NCBI GenBank assembly: GCA_031216445.1
Contig: CM062210.1
Span: 10,365,501 to 10,429,500, forward strand
DNA: 64,000 bases
Direction: 5' to 3'
From: Lateolabrax maculatus
Taxonomy: Eukaryota > Chordata > Actinopteri > Acropomatiformes > Lateolabracidae
Part shown: positions 13,201 to 29,300 of the stretch, piece by piece
Layout: each line of letters begins with the position of its first letter
Position numbering within the stretch: position 1 is the stretch's first letter
Notes under the pieces: generated by a model
Seen by the model: only the letters and a program-made list of their open reading frames with translations
Told to the model about the DNA's origin: nothing
Database searches by the model: none
Position numbers and translations under genes: made by a program

Positions 13201-16200
13201 CCACAGCGACCTTTTAATCAGGACAGAGGTGCGTATCCACGGCACTGCGTACTTTTAAATTGCCATGAACTTGTTTTTGGATGTTGTCCATGTTTTCATC
13301 TTTGAACTTTGACCATAGACTGTATAAAAGAAGTGGATGTGGCCTCCGGGTCTGAAAAAGTGAAGCCAATGCAGTGCCTTAAATCCAGGACGGGGCGATA
13401 CCACTTGCTCCAAAAAACTAAGATGGCGACGGCCAAAATCCCAAACTCAATGCTTCAGAACGATAGTCGATAAACAATGGGTGACATCACGGTGGCTACG
13501 TCCCCTTCTTTTGTACAGTCTATGATGAATCCACAAAGATAAAACCCTGATGTCACTTTCTCTCCATCAGAGGAAATCAGAATCGTTGCCAAGTACGTGT
13601 ATGCAGTGCAGAATAATTTTCCTAACAGGAGCTAATAGGGGTTCAGTTTCTCTCACAAGCACATCAGCTGGCAGATGCTTGGTGTCATGGCAACTGAAAC
13701 GTGGGCCTCCCAGTTGAACGACTGTCTCCCAAATCATGACACCACCATGCTGTCCATAAACCAGCCCCATAAGGTGCCATAATGGCTATAATTTCCACTA
13801 AAAATGCAAAAAATTCCCTTTTATAATTTTTACCCTGTGTCCATGATTAAACCTGAGGAAATGTATGCCATCACTGTACTATACCAGAATACACCATTTG
13901 CAAATTAAAGAACCATCAAATCATGTTCCACTCCACTTCAAGCCCCATCCAAACAACCTATTTAACATAGAAACATATCACAACATTGGGAGGAAAACAA
14001 TTGGGTCAGGAAATTTAAATGCTACTATGATGGTCTACTTGTAAAGTGTCTAGCCTCTTGCATTTGAAAAGTTTGCCTTGAATGTCCTTAAAAGAAACAT
14101 AAAGCTGGAGAAAACACTGTATTCAGGGTCACTGGATCATAGGAGCTCCTTTATCTCATCAAGACTGAGGCAAATGACTTCAGGAGCAGGTTTGACAGAA
14201 TGGGGATCTCTGCAATCCATAGGGACCTCAGATTCAAGCTGCTGCTTCTCTACATTAAAAGAGAAAGCTGATGTAGTTGGGCACCTGGTAAGAGTTGTCC
14301 TGAAAGTTGTCAAAGAGATTTTCTTTGATTTCTTTCTTTTTTCCTCTTTGCTTTTTTATGCAGTTGAAATCCAAAAGGCCAGAAAAGTTCCCTCCATCAA
14401 AAATAATGATCAGTAACTTAATGAAGCGAGGTCACTTATGTGCAAGCAAAGCTTCTCTATTCAAATTAATGTGAACTTTGGGGGCTGATTCCAGTCAGAA
14501 AAACTGTGTTGACTACCCTTGATCTTAACTATCTGTGGAATGAGAGATGACAGAGGACGGCAACCAAAGGAAGCATTTATGAGAGCCTTTCAAACTAAAA
14601 TATCATGTTCAGGTTTTTGGAGTTCAGAATTTTACCTCAGTCTTTGTTCTTTCTGTGCAGTCTTTTTTCTGTCAGTTTCTCAGTAAGTGTGCGTGGGCTG
14701 TGGGCCAGATTTGGGAACAAAAGTCAGACTTCAAAACATTTGGCTGGGGACGGCTCGTCTAACTGAGCACAGAACTGACATCTCCAATTTTGTCCTGTGA
14801 GTGTTCGTAGTGTTTTAAGCCCTGAGGGCAAATATGACTTTACAGTCATCAGGCTATCATGGGGGCTTTTTCTGTCTCATCGGCTGCACACACAGATGCC
14901 AGAAAAGCAGTAAAGTCTGTAAAGTGTATTATTATTGCCTTTAATTGGGGAGGTTATTACGAAGCTGACCAGCCTAACTGGGTGGCACGGTGCCTTGATT
15001 TGGGGATAGCCGACTCCGCACTAATTCAACCAATCTTGTAGGTGGGGAAATGAAAGCATCTGTTAGTGTTATTTCAGACCAAAGCTACAAATCGGATAGT
15101 GACGCTAATTATTTCATTCCTGGGGAGCTGGGCTGTAATCTTGAGGGGGACAGATGGCGAAGTCCTGTTGACGTCTGCAGCAGCTGCTCCCTCAATCAGA
15201 CAGACCACTGGCTCGCAATAGTTGCCACACTTGCTTTTTATTTTTGGGAGAATTTCTCTGATGACCCGGTCAAATTGTTTCATCCATCTGCTTTAGCAAA
15301 ACATTTCTCTTTGAGCAGAAACAGGTGATAACAGCATATTATCAAAGTGGTGTTTCACCCCATGAGGCTAATAAAGTCTAAGCACTGGGTCTGATATAAG
15401 GACAAATGCTCAACAACAGTGGTGCACAGAGGTCTCAAAGGACATGTCATTAATTTTAAGACTTAAATTGAAATTTTATAATTCAGTAATCTGACAAATA
15501 ATCTAATCTGTAATCTAAAATTTTAAATGTGAAAGAAAGTCAGTCCTGTTAATTCTTGTAGTACTGAACAATAAATCGATGGGCTGAAACTTAATTAGCA
15601 ACTACATAAATAATCAATTACTTGTTTAAGTCATTTATCTGGTTCTAGCTTCTCTAGTAGGAGGATTTGCTGGTTTTCGGTTTTGGATTGTTTATTGGAC
15701 AAAACAAATAATTTAAAGGATGTCACCTTGTCTTGGACGTACTTGAGCATTTTTATTTTCTATTTTCTAACAAGCAAACTGACTAATTAATACATTATTC
15801 AATAATGACAATAATTGTTGGTTGCTGCCCTAAAGTCTACTTACTGTGGTCTGTGTCAAAATTATTCCTTATGTGAGTTTTGTCACCACCTAATAGGAAC
15901 TTAAGTTTAAACATTGAGTTTGGATGGAACTTACTAGTGAGTCACATTTTATTTTGCGATTTAGCAATCGTTGAAACTACCTTTGTCCTGCTTCAGCGTA
16001 AAATATCTATTTTGATTACTGTAACTGTATTTCAAATCCTGTCAGGTAAGCAATCGGCTAATGAAATTATTGCTGTTTCCAAGCATTTCTTAACATTTTT
16101 TGGATTTTGCATTTCATGGAGTTTTTGATAGTATAGATGAATAACTGCAGCCACATACTGTATATAACAGTTGAGTTACAACAGTGCATTTTTCAGTGTT

Positions 16201-18524
16201 TGTTGGTGATCTGAAGGGCAAAAAAATGCTTGGTGAAAACAGCCACTTCAGTGCAGCATATCCTTCACAGAAAGTGCTGAATTTGTGCTATAGACAAACA
16301 CACACACACCTCAATAGAATGACACACACAGCACTAAAATACATAACAGATGCAAACATTGAAGTGTCTGAATCGGCAAAATTGGCCATAGTTTGCACAA
16401 CAGCTCAAAACATCCTGCTGGGACAAGTAAAACAGCAGGAGAGCTACCACTGGTCTGAAGAAGCTATAATGCATTCGTGGTTACAGTATGTGTTATCTGC
16501 TCTCCAGGACAAAATCCTGTCTGGACTGTTCTGTGGAATGGACATATGCACAAATCTATGAGTATGCAACAATTTAATAACATTAGAATTCACTTTAGTT
16601 GTTTTGCATAATAATAAAGAGTGTGAGAGCAAACATGGATGCTACAGTTTTTCTGTGCTGCAGTGTCTGTCTACCCCTGTGTGAGGAAACGTGACTGAGT
16701 TCCCCTGAGAGCTCATTTAAGTTAGAGAGAGAGCTGTCTGACTGAGAGGGAAAAAAATCAGACAAGAGGGAACTGGGAAACACTGGAGCAGAATTCATCT
16801 TAACCAGGGGGCTCTCCCAGAGAAAACCAGGAGATTCCTGGTATATCTGGCTCAGAGAAGACATAAAAAAATACTCTTACATCAATGCACATAGGTCCAC
16901 AGGGGTAAGCAGTTTAACAAGCACCATTTCCAATTTTCATAATGTTATATTTTTATTCTAGTTGGGGAATGCATGACAAATGTATTGTCCTTAATTTAAA
17001 ATCAAGTTTGCTAAACTAAGCACATAATCTTCTACTGACAGCAATAATGTTTGACCTTTAGCCATGTTTACTATTCATTTACTAAAGTCAATAGAACCCA
17101 AAGTCCACTAACACTGCCCATGTTTACAGTAAATTACCTGCTTCATTAGTCAACTGTGTGGACAGCCTCCTCCATCACAAATCAATAAAATCTTTAAAGG
17201 AGATCTCAATGGAAACATGAAACAATGGTCATTGATTGAATTATGGGCCATTTGTATATCAATAGCTGACAGTTCCTTTATGTAAGGTACTTGGAACACC
17301 TAAGGGTCCAGAGGTGGAAAAGAAAGGCTGATATTATCGGTTTCTCACCTTTAATGTCCTTTCCAAAGCCCATGGAAGAGGAGACGTTCTGGCCTTTGCT
17401 ACTGGACTTTTCCTTCATCACCTCGTCGTCGCTGGACACGTCACCAGGTGAGCCGATCTTTTTCTTCTTCCTCTTTTTGTGGCGTGGAGGCAGCTTTTTG
17501 GGGAAGGCAAACATGGGAAAGATGACCAGGAGCATGGCTACGGCGCACAAGAGAAACCCGCTCCACCTGAAAGGAAGAAACCACAGATCGGTTGTAAACG
17601 CAACTGAGAACAGATCGATCGTCACACAGGGAACACACGTAAGGGCTCGGGGGCCGTCACACAAATGCACATGCATATTTACCAGTTGCCAACAAAGCGG
17701 GGGTCACTCTGGTCGATGTTGACTACAGTTTTGGGGTCGACGTAGAAGCCGATGAGGACGCCTCCCAGCAGGTAGCCAGCTGCAGGTCCCAAGGCTCCCA
17801 TCACATACATGATGGCTAGAAGAGACACAGATAGAACCAATTTAGAAACTTACATAACATCAAATACTCTTTAAACTGCTTTCCTAACTAGAAATACTAT
17901 AAATAATTTTGATAAACATGAGGCCTAAATTAACTCTCATTGTTAAAAAAGGAAGACGGCACTTTGTGTTAGAGCTTACAAGTTTTCCCACTCTATTCAT
18001 TAATGTTCCACTGTTACTGTGACTGTTTAAATCAGACCTGTGTGAGCTGTTCATTACCCCTGATGCATCGTTCACCGTACTCGGAACACCTGCTCTGAGA
18101 TCAGTGGGAACTCTCCACCAGCCCTGAGGTCATTTCTCGCAGCTTTTGAAGGGTCCGTAACAACCGACCTGAAAGCACCAGAGGTCTCACATTGACCTGA
18201 GGGCACGCCTGCAGCTCTCCGACACCAGCAAACCTCGGAGCGAGTGGGGGGCGAAACATTAACCATCGGGGGCTCTCAGGCCGAGGTGAGCCAATCACAC
18301 TTCGTCACTTTGCCTCAGGAAGGGAAAAACTCATTAAAGTTAGATAACCTCAGCTGGACATGTGGAAAAACCTCCTGTGGACATCCAGCAGAGACGTGAG
18401 TCAAAGCCATTTACCAGCTGTAATCAGGGGGCAAACTTTCTATAATTACACCTGGAACATTGCCGCTAGCCGTCAGGATGTGAGAGTGTGCGTGTGTGTG
18501 TGATGGATTAGCTCTTTATGATGG

Positions 18525-18586
<62 letters not shown>

Positions 18587-21500
18587 TTATGCATTAAAAT
18601 GTTCCTCTAAATGACAAAATTCGCACCCACAGGTAGACAGCTAGCAAAATGCCCCTGTTCCTTGATTTCTGTCTCACAAATGGGACTTTCTTAGATGCCG
18701 GCACTAAACCTCATGTGCACTGTGTGTGTGCACGTGTCTGTGTTTGGCAGCAGGTGTGCTGTGTGTCCAGACACACACTGTAATCTCCTCTGAGACCAGA
18801 GAAACACCTCATCACTGCCAGATTAAATAACATGCATGCATACACAAACGCGCACTTCTTCATCAACAAAGTTTGTTTTTGTCAGAGTGGAAGCTCAAAA
18901 ACCGTTTAATCTAAGTCTGTTTCGCCAAATGTTTCAGCTGCCCCGCCAACATTTGCATATAGCATTCCTGCATCCCAAGAGGCTTGCATCTTTTACTGCC
19001 CTCATAATTTCGTCCCAACACTTTGAGTGCTTTTGGACAGCTTTTCCTCCCTGGGTGTGTTCAACACAGAACAGAAATGCATGTCACTCCCATAGTGTGG
19101 TTCCAACAATGTCCCAAAGCCCAAATGCTTATCTGGACTTAATTAAATCATTCCTTAAACAAAACTATTCGGGAAAAAAAAGGAAATAGGGGAAAATATT
19201 GCTTTAAGAACAAAGGGCCTTCAACAAATCCTCTTATCAGCCTAAAGCACACACACACACGCTTACACACATGAACACAAAACCCAAGACAACAATGGTC
19301 AATTCCCTTGGCTCCAAAGACTCTGCTGATGGTTGTTTTATGCAAGTTTCTGCACACATACAGTATGTGCATGTAATGGATGAGAAAAGGAAGGAAGGAG
19401 ATATGCAGAGTGTATACATTTAAATATATATATATATATAAAGCCTATACAAGTGCGTTGTGTGTAAGCCTGAATGTCTATGGCAGTTTTATTCCTATAA
19501 ATCCTAATGAGCAGACATGAATCACTTTTCTCAAAACCTAAAGCAGGTGTCCTTCCCTCTTTCCCTCACATATCATATCATCTTTTTAACTCCTTTCACT
19601 GTGCCATTTCTCATATCCTGCTGGCTGGAGAGTCAATTCACCACAGCAGTCAAACCGTTCCACAATGTGACTGGATAAATTACCACACAGAGACAATAAA
19701 CAATTAATTATAGTTGGCAAGGACGGCAGGAGGTCTTATCTTATTATCTCCATCTTCAAATTAAAAACGTCTCATAAAACCTAAGCAAATTAAACACACT
19801 TTTGTGGCAGGCTACATAATAAAATAATTTCCATCAATAAAAGCACAGAACATAGGCTGCTATAACACTGACTAAACCTCGACAATTTAAATACGAGGGT
19901 CTAAACAGTTGATACACCCAAGTTTATAGATTCCAGGGGTTTGGGATTCAAATCCCCTGCCTCTTGATTGAGCTTCAGACCAGTCTGACGCTTTAAAATG
20001 ATGCCACACATGTAAATCTGAACCAATCCTAAATATGATCCTATAGTTATGAGCTGGTTAATAATGGAAATATGAATGGACACCTCCATAGTTTGTGAAT
20101 CGGTTGTGTGAGTCAGCTCTTGGAGTGCCACATAAAGAAAAGCCTATACATGAATCATTCCCATCACCTCACTTTTCAAACTGCTGACCCTTCGTGTGCC
20201 CTAAATATAACACACCATCATTTAAACACACTCTGGCTTCAGCCAGATAGACTGGGTGCATCGAGGCGTTCACTCGTCAGGCAAAGGTTGAGCACCAAGC
20301 ATGTCCCTTTGGTTGCCCTCCAATCTCCATTCTCCCCTTTCTCGGGCACCCAGGCAGGGACGGCCATATTTTATCCCCCTTGGGTGATTGCACAAGTGCC
20401 GGCCTTGCCTCTCCATCCATCACGTTAACAGTGTTTTGCCCGACTGGAGGACATAGTGGGTCATAAACCGTGCCTGACTCGTTGCCCGACCATGCCCGCT
20501 TGGCACAGAATATCTAGGGATGAAGGGATTGGAGGGCTGCTGCTGGGCTGAAGGGCAGCCGGGGCAGAGCCATCGGATTGAGGAATATGCTGGCACAGCA
20601 GCAGCGCTCCATCACGCACAAACACACACGCTGCGGTGACATATGACAGTGGAGCACAGGGGCTGCATGCCAATGCAGAGCGCATGGCGCGCCACAGGCT
20701 CACTTTACTCAATTACACAATAGACCTTAACCAGCAGCATGTGAAGGACAGTGCATTACAGGCTTCATATTGCTTTCTACACGTGTGGAGGTAATGGATT
20801 AGGAGCTCTCCATTGCAGTTATTGGCTTTTCACTCTTATGTTATACAAAGTCAGCATCTAAACCATCTGCATGACCATCCAGCCTGACTTTCAATATGTT
20901 TGGTAATTTTGCGCTGACTTTGTTATATGCATTAGACATGCATGAAAAGATATAAATTGATGAAGTCACAGAGCATGCAAGTTAACATATTAGAAGCAGA
21001 ATCCAATTTCAGCAACAAGATATTAATAAGGTTTGAGAAAATGTTTATTGCACAGGCCAAATACACACACACGAGCATTGAAAAGAACTCAAGAAGCACC
21101 AAAGCATTACTTACAACTCAACTTTAGTGTCAACCGAGGTCAGTCCCTCCCTACTTAAATACACACTTAAATAAAAACGTGAACGCTTACGTTCATGCAC
21201 ATGGACACGTGACAGGGGAGGTGCAAGGGCATCAAGGGTAACGGTGAAGGATGGATTAGGTTACAGAGTTTTATAGTGCATCATTGACCCCAATTTAGTA
21301 TTTCAGCGCCAGTGTTTGTGATGGATGGACAGAAAGGTGTCAGGCGGAGGAAGAAGAGATTTAGTTGACAATAATCTGGAAAAAGAAAGGCAATATAGCG
21401 GGATATAGGAGGAAATAAAAACTGATAAACTGAGTAAAGTGGCAGGGAGAGAAAGTGGAGACAAAGTAAAACAGATGACGTAGGAAGAAACAGAATAACA

Positions 21501-23306
21501 TCTGAGGGGGGAGTGAGAGTGAGAAGTAATGGAACATAAAGAAACAGAGGGAGAGGAAAGGAGAGGAGCTGGGCGGCAATCTGTGGTGACTGATCCTGCT
21601 GTGTAACAGAGTGATAAAGCTTGCTCAGCAACATCCCTCTCACATCTAACCTTCAGGGACCAGCACTGCTCTGTTGTCTCCAGTCAGCCTCCTCCACACT
21701 CTGTAAGAGCTCAGTTCCTCCAGACTCTCTGTATTCATTAGCTGCACTGACTCATTCAGATCTTGTAGGAATGAATGAGGGGGAAACAGAAAGAAGAATG
21801 GCAGCAACGAGCAGAAGAGGCGTGAATTTAAAGCATGATTACAAGAAGGTAAAAGCCCAGGTGCCTACTGATGCTTTTGAATAGGTGAAATTATCTTCAT
21901 TGCAGATCTATTGTAAATTGTAATTGTCCAAAACTGAATGGTTGATCGACTTACTGTTTAATTGACTATTAATTTCAGCTTCACAGTTAACAAATATTAA
22001 TTACAAATAATGAGATTTCACACCTTAACACCAGATTACAACTGCAAGAAATGCAAGGAGCTCTGGGCTATACGGCACCCAGCTGCTTCCATAGTTGACT
22101 TGGCTGTGAATGGAATTTCAGGCATAACAATAAAATGGCGTCTGCAGTGCGCGCGCCCCCCCATCCCCCTAACCTCTCCTGACCTTCTGTTCTCCTCACC
22201 CCTCACCCTTGAGACACAGCCAGAGCAGCAGAGAATGAAGGAAGAGAAAGCGTAGCAACTGGACCTGATGAGAAGGCACATTGAACCTAATGAAACAGCT
22301 CCCGGGTGGCCAAACTCATTACCACAGATTAATGATTTGATTAAATTACGTGGACACAGTAAAGGACAAGACTTTGACTGCATCGTCAGAACACTGCGTG
22401 GTTAAAAGGTTGAGGCTACAGTTCACACAACAGAACATCTGCAACTCCACACATCTGAAATATAACGAAGCGTGATGTTTATGTGTAAGCCATTTGCAGT
22501 TAAGTTTCACTTTTTTGGGATTTGTTTCTCTCTTGTCACTGTCCTACAAGAAAGGCTGCTGAGGTATGAGGCAGGCTCTGTAATCCCTCGCGGCTCTCTG
22601 GCTGAAAACTTCGTTTCAATGAATTATGTAGCGCTCCACCTGGCTATTAGCCTACAAAGCTCAGTCAGCCTCCAAACAAGCCTGGGAATGGATGGCAGGC
22701 AGCAACACAACGACCTTGGATTTGTATTCAGTGCGTTATGTAGGAGCTGTCTCTAAAAGATGCAATTGTGTTGTTTTCTCAGCATTACCCAAGAGCCGTG
22801 TCATGTTGATTTGTGTAGCAATATGCATCACACATTACCTATTCACTCTGACCTGGGAAAATAATCGATTTCCACACCGGCTGTGTGACAAAAAAAATAT
22901 CAAAATGAGCTATTCTGCTTTATTTAATAACATCTACTGTATGTGATGTGGCAGCACACACTTCAGAATCCTGATATGCTGCACTGTACAGTCCAGCTCA
23001 ATGCCTAAAGCTCTTTGGAAAGTCTAGCTGTAGGTGACAGACTGTATGATAGATTATCTATGCGGTTGCTGCTGTTAGAAAGAGAGCAAAAAGAGATGAA
23101 CGCCGCCTTATGTATCTCTGTGTTATGGGGATCAATTCAGTCATGTGACCTCCCCCCCACCACCCCCCGAGAAACAAGAGGAGGAAAAAGACAATGAAAT
23201 GGGGGAATGACAGCATTGTCATGGCAACTTGCTGACATAGCAGTGTCTTCTTACAAGTCCTAACCTTACAGTTTTACCCAGAGGGCATGTAAAGGGACTG
23301 TGGCCT

Positions 23307-23356
<50 letters not shown>

Positions 23357-26300
23357 GGGACAAACAGCATTAACGTGTACACCCATACACGACCAGAATG
23401 CAAAATTGTATGTCAAAATGCATGTTTTCTCTAAATACATTTGCTGTGGAAAGCTAGTGTGTTGATCCTCTCTTTCATGTTGCATCATGTTCTGGGTCTA
23501 GAACTCATAAAGGGGTCGATGCTTGAATTCTACTGTATTTCACATTTGAAATGAAGAATAAAGCAACCGCTGAAATGTTTTTTTAAAAAGTTGGAAAAGA
23601 GTCTGTGACACACAGGATTAATGAGCTCCGGTAATCAATGTCTCTCACATAAACAGGCAGAAAACTGACCGGGCTGGTGGGTGTAGAGGTGTGTGGTTAT
23701 TATCTAGCAGCCTGGTGTCATTTGCATGTGATTTAATGAACGTAAACACAGCGGATGGCTGTGCATACTGGCACGGCACTTTTCAAATCGGAGGCAGCGG
23801 ATTAATCAACTTATCTGTCCTGCTGCCTTCAGATGGCTGCAGGGATTTGATGAACTGAGGGAGAAGCTTTTCATACAGTATAAAGCAGCTGTAGACAAGG
23901 TACTGTTTGAATCACTCATATTAAATTATAGATAAATCCAGACCAATTTACCGGTGTTCACCACATTCAATATTTTTTTTAATGCCAATTTAATCCAATT
24001 AAATTACTTTATATAAATTGTAAGCATTATTGCAGCAAATCTTTGGTTTGCTCTTGTTGACAAAATCACCAGATTGGCAAGAGATTGGCGCAAGAAACAG
24101 ATGGTTCTGAAACATATTCTCAGCGCAAGTTCAGAGGCCCATTTTCCAACAAAATACCAACAACTTGCTCTGTGCTGCCTCATTTGAATGAACCTGTTTG
24201 TGCCTCTCCTCCATGCATCTTTGCTTGATTGTGTGTGTTGCTGCATTAAGCATCAGGTGAATAAGGAAAAAAAGGTCTGTATGGGTACTTGTACAAGTGT
24301 TTCCTGTAGAACAACAACAGTCAGGGAGGGAATGGGATGTAAATCAAGAGAGATGCAGAGGGGATTCATAGAAACAAAGGCCAGGGAAAGTTAAAGTAGA
24401 GATAAGTAGAAGACGTGGTGGAAATTAATGAGAATTAAGTGTGAAAGGAAAAAAAACTGTTGCAATTTCCATCAGAGGCTAAATTGACATAAACCCAACT
24501 ACACTCACTAATTCTCACTCAGTCAGATACTCAGACATGGACAGTCAAATGCATACATACACACATTATAGTGATCTGTTGGAATGAGATGAGAGACTAA
24601 ATGAGTGGGATTGATCATGCAGAATGATAATCCAGATCCACACAGCCAGCCACTGGCACACAAGCTCACAAACAAGTAAATGTGATCAACCACACCAGTT
24701 CACATTGTGCAAAAATAGACAGACTAATAATTGACAAAACTCTGCAGCTACACAGCTCCAATTTGATACAACCAGGTCAAGAAGCCATTTTCTGCCATGT
24801 GCTAAACCGGCAGATATTGTCTGTGTGTGATAACAACGTGCAGATTTAGCTTTGCAGTGGAACATCAGTTGGTTTGGCACTAACAGTCTGTTGGGCACCC
24901 AAACAGAGCATAGCCTCAGCAGGTCTATAAATATGCCACTGCATGTGTGTTCATACAATTGCCAACACTGTGAACTTGACACACTGCAAAAGACAGTATC
25001 TTTTCTGTTCTGGAAACTAACTTTAAATTATTTTAAAATGGTCAAACATTTCTTTTGGTTAACCCTTTAACACTGGTTTACACTGCTAAACGAAAAGAAT
25101 ATAGCTTGTGATGACTTTGACATAACATTTCCAAGCATTTATTTCACTGCTGGACAACCAGACTGCTTTGAAAGTGGGAAGACACAATATTTAAGGTTTT
25201 AATTGTTTGCTATACTGTGGTTTGTACTTTATTTTATTGATGGGCCATTCTTTATCAAAATGACCACAAGGGCAGAAAAGAAGATAACTTAATCTACTCA
25301 CACATATATTACATGTTTCTATCTATATAACATTTAATAGTACTAGCAGTCTGCGAAAGCTCTACACAGGGCTGGCATCCCACAGGCAGAACAGAGAGGT
25401 GGTGAAGTATGAAGTAAATATGAAGGTCAGATCATGCCTTGTAGTACAAAGCACAGTAAGATGCAGGATGTTGTGAAAAGTCTAATGGATAACGTACAGT
25501 GAAGAACTTTGATCCTGGTGTGCAGTCAGTACAGGCTGGTACAGACTGAGAGTAAAGACTTTATCAGCAAGACATGACTTCTCAGAACCATATGAACAGC
25601 AACATCAAAGCCTTTCTGGCTTGGAAATCAACGTTCAGGCCACCCATCAGCTTTCTGTACCACTTTATCTCCAGGCGTTACTGTTATAAGCCCCTTAAGC
25701 AAAAACATGACTGGTCACAAGGGGCACAAAAGACTTGATCGGCATCTTAGGTCTGCCTTTCTCACTCCTTCCCCCCACTACGGTATTCTTCTGTACAGCA
25801 AACTATGACCCAGTGACCTTGTCTCTCATCCATCTGCAGGTCATGTGGTGATGTGGTGCATGAGTGATGGTGCAGAGGTGAGACACACAAGGGCAGGTGA
25901 AGATCCAATTCATAAATCTTCTGGGAATTCGGTCATGCTTTTTGGAAGAAATTGTGTCCTGGATTGCTATACTTTATACCAAAGCTCCCCACTGCCGGAT
26001 ATAATCTTTTTAATAGCTCAGAAAAAAGCCCAAACAGTACACTGGAATACATTTTTCATGCAAGCTGCTATACTTTCCATGCAGGGGTTCCCCAAGCTCC
26101 CTTCACTAAATCAAATATTTAGAAAAACGAGAAAAGAGAATGGACGGGTTTTCTCCATTTCTAGCTGCTCCCCAGCTGCAGGAGGGAGGCTACGGTACAG
26201 CAGTCAGTCAGGCAGTCAGTGAGACAACGCTTCTACCAGCAATAAACATGAGTTTCTTCATGTATTGATAATAAGGTAAAACAAAAGCAACCCAGTATAA

Positions 26301-29300
26301 AGATGTGCATGAAGGATAATATTAACATTAACATTGATAGTTTTAAACAGACATTCAGCCAGTCCAGCTAGAAAACAAGAGACCTTGTCTGGTATCAGTT
26401 ACCAGTTTAGTTTCTATCACGCATGGCTTTACCCCATCTTTTGCAGTACAACTTTTGTGCGTGTCAGACGGTCACAGATCCTAGCTCCAACATCAAATGA
26501 CCATTTTCTGCTGATTCTGATGCTCGCCTAAGCCCCCTGGACCTGCACTGACAGCAAAAGACCACAAATCTGCTGCCGCTGATGTCTACCCCAATCCACT
26601 TAAGGGGTCGAAGGATGGGGGTGGGGGGGGGGGGGGGGGGTATGACTGAATGCAAAGCAATTTAGATGGCAAAGGCTGGGAACATGGAGATGGAAGGAGA
26701 ACCCAGCCAGTGATACATATCAGGGCAGTCCTCTGCTACTAACTCTTCTGTGCTCTATTAAAACATGTGACTGGGCCTCTAAATCCATCACTGTCAGGTG
26801 GACAAACGCTCTATTTGGGACAAAAGATTTGAAGTCTGAGTTTAGAGAACGCTTTTGGAATCAAATTCGATCAAGTGGGGGTTACTTTTCAAAAACTATT
26901 GTGCTTTACCATGCTTTTGTTGCTGACATTTTCGTATTGTGATTAATACTGATGGTGATGAATTACACTTTTATTTTATTCCATTGGGGGGCTTGGACAC
27001 TGTTATACTTTGTTGCAAGTTTAGTATTTTATTGTGATATTGTATGTCTACTCACTTTTACTGTATGTTGCATATGTTGTTGAGATGAACATTACAATAA
27101 AAGAACCCACAATGATACTGCTATAGTAGAGACTGAACACACGTGTGTCTGACTGATGTCTGCTGTAAACTCATCCAAGGCTATTTATTTTCTCTCACCG
27201 AAAGTCTTTTTGAACTACTGAAGATTGTTGATACAAATGAATGATGATTCACTTTGATTTTAGAGTCATTAAGTTCTGTTCCCACCAGCACCCAGAAAGG
27301 TACTTTTGTGAGAGCTGTGCACAAAGCAATCCTACTTTGTCAGTCAAGAGTTTGTTGGAAAGGAGGAGCAAAGTTTTCACTGCCCATGCCAGTGTTATAA
27401 AGCGTTATTTATTAGACAGCTGGAAATCTATTTCACTCTCTCTTCCTCACAATCTCCCCTTGTGACAAGCCAATCAAACCAACACAGTTCTCTTTAACTG
27501 GCTTAGTGATGGAATGTCATTCAATGGCACAGCCTCCGAGAGATGTGCTAATTCCTTTGTGCCTCCTCCCTTTCATATTACTTCACTTTCTAATATTTCT
27601 CAGACGTCTTTCACACACTGTCACCTTTAGTAAATCTTTCTGCTCTCTACTTAATTGTTTAATCCATCATCTTTTGTGGATATTTCTCCTAATCCATCTT
27701 TCTTTGTGACTTCTACTCCCATTCCTTTTACATAATTTGAGTAAATACGCCATTTTTAGTTCATCCTAGACTAACTGCTTTTAACGGATGATTGAAAAGG
27801 GCAGTTTTAAGCATTTTCTGGCAATGAAAGCTCCTCTTTAGACATTTAGGGAAAGAAGTTCAGGTCACTATGCACCTTGCAAATCTACAGAACATGATGC
27901 ACAGGTAGGGCAACAGTCAAGGACAGACGGTCCGCTATTGAGCTTGTTATATTTTCCCCACTTTCTGGCCGAGCTTATAAATCAATAAATTGCTATTCTA
28001 CGTTAGGATTAGTCATCATCTTTGTGAGATTATGGGTTTATTAAAGGGCTTTCTAGTTTAACATTTACCATGCTGTGGCTTTACAGCTTTGTCAAACAGC
28101 ACAAGTCATTGTGGGGAGGAGGACTGGGAATTTACCTCCATCAGTTGACATAAACATATGCTATTATTATGCCAATACTGGCTTCATTTTCAACTGTGTG
28201 GCTTAGGTGTTAGTTTACCACAAGCGTGCACCTGCAGCTTTTCAGCCCTTCTCACTGACCGACATGGCAGCAATCTGGTACATGGTACTAAAGCGGTGCC
28301 AAGAATTTGGCTGATTCATCAGTACATCCTGCCCTGTCCAATTCATGCACCAGCTACTCATCAAGAGGAAAATAAACATGAAAGATTGCGGATTCCAAAT
28401 CTACAGAGCTCACTTGAAAATCATGGGGAAAGTTCATACACACACATTTCTGATACATTACCTCATCCCTTGCCTTCAAGAAACCATGACGTATCTGAGA
28501 TAAGCCAGGATATCAAGGCATATTCTTAATCGGATTTACTGCTGATCTTAATGACTACCCTGTGTGTTTTGTAAATTTGTGTGAAGCTCAATTTCCTTGG
28601 CAACAGTGAGGAAATTGGATCGAAGGATAAAACACAATTAATATATAAATAGTTAATCTTATGTGAGCTTAACCATGAATCTCAAATACTTTTATTACTG
28701 CTCATGAGAACACAATTACTGTGGCAGTACACGAAGCAGATGGAGTGATTACATAGGACAGACCTGCTCTCATTCAAACTGTTTGGTGTTAATGCAGGTA
28801 AGAAAATAAGTCAGTACACTGTTCTGCGGTGGAGGTGCCTCCTACACACAGTGACAGGAGTGTACGAAGCCAGTCTTAATGTTGATGTGCCAGCCACAGG
28901 CACATATGTTCAAATGCCACTGCATGCTTGCAGGAAAGCCAAGAGTACGGTTTGCAACATAAAACCACGCCTCCTGCAAACACTCGCACTTGCTCCCAAC
29001 AACCCCCAAAGCCCCAAACCTCACCCACCCCCAACTGCAGGTGCACACACACACATACATGCGCACAGGCACCCCCTGTGCAAGCACCCTGCCAGCTCTC
29101 AACAGCTGCTCTCTCACCATTCACACCCCTAAATGGTCTAAAAACAAGTAGGCCCCCAAAAATGAAAAACACACAGCTACAGAACAAAGGCCTGAAAAGA
29201 AATTTACTCAGAGCAACAGACTTCGGAAAATTATTATAAAAGTACCTGTATCTGGCAATTAAAACATTCCTACTGTGTACTTTTAATAAACGGTTAGACG

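Larger units (their letters stand above)
12218..17348 (-). other. slco5a1: slco5a1 intron 3
   Basis: 5.1 kb. It contains a dispersed repeat (12945-13215), an inverted-repeat element (13314-13524) and another relic (15571-15832). No credible exon. Confidence 0.85.

Noticed and set aside
19915..19975. GGGATTTGAATCCC on the minus strand, another B-box-like palindrome
   Set aside because: No A box at the right distance and no acceptor or anticodon stem; likely chance.
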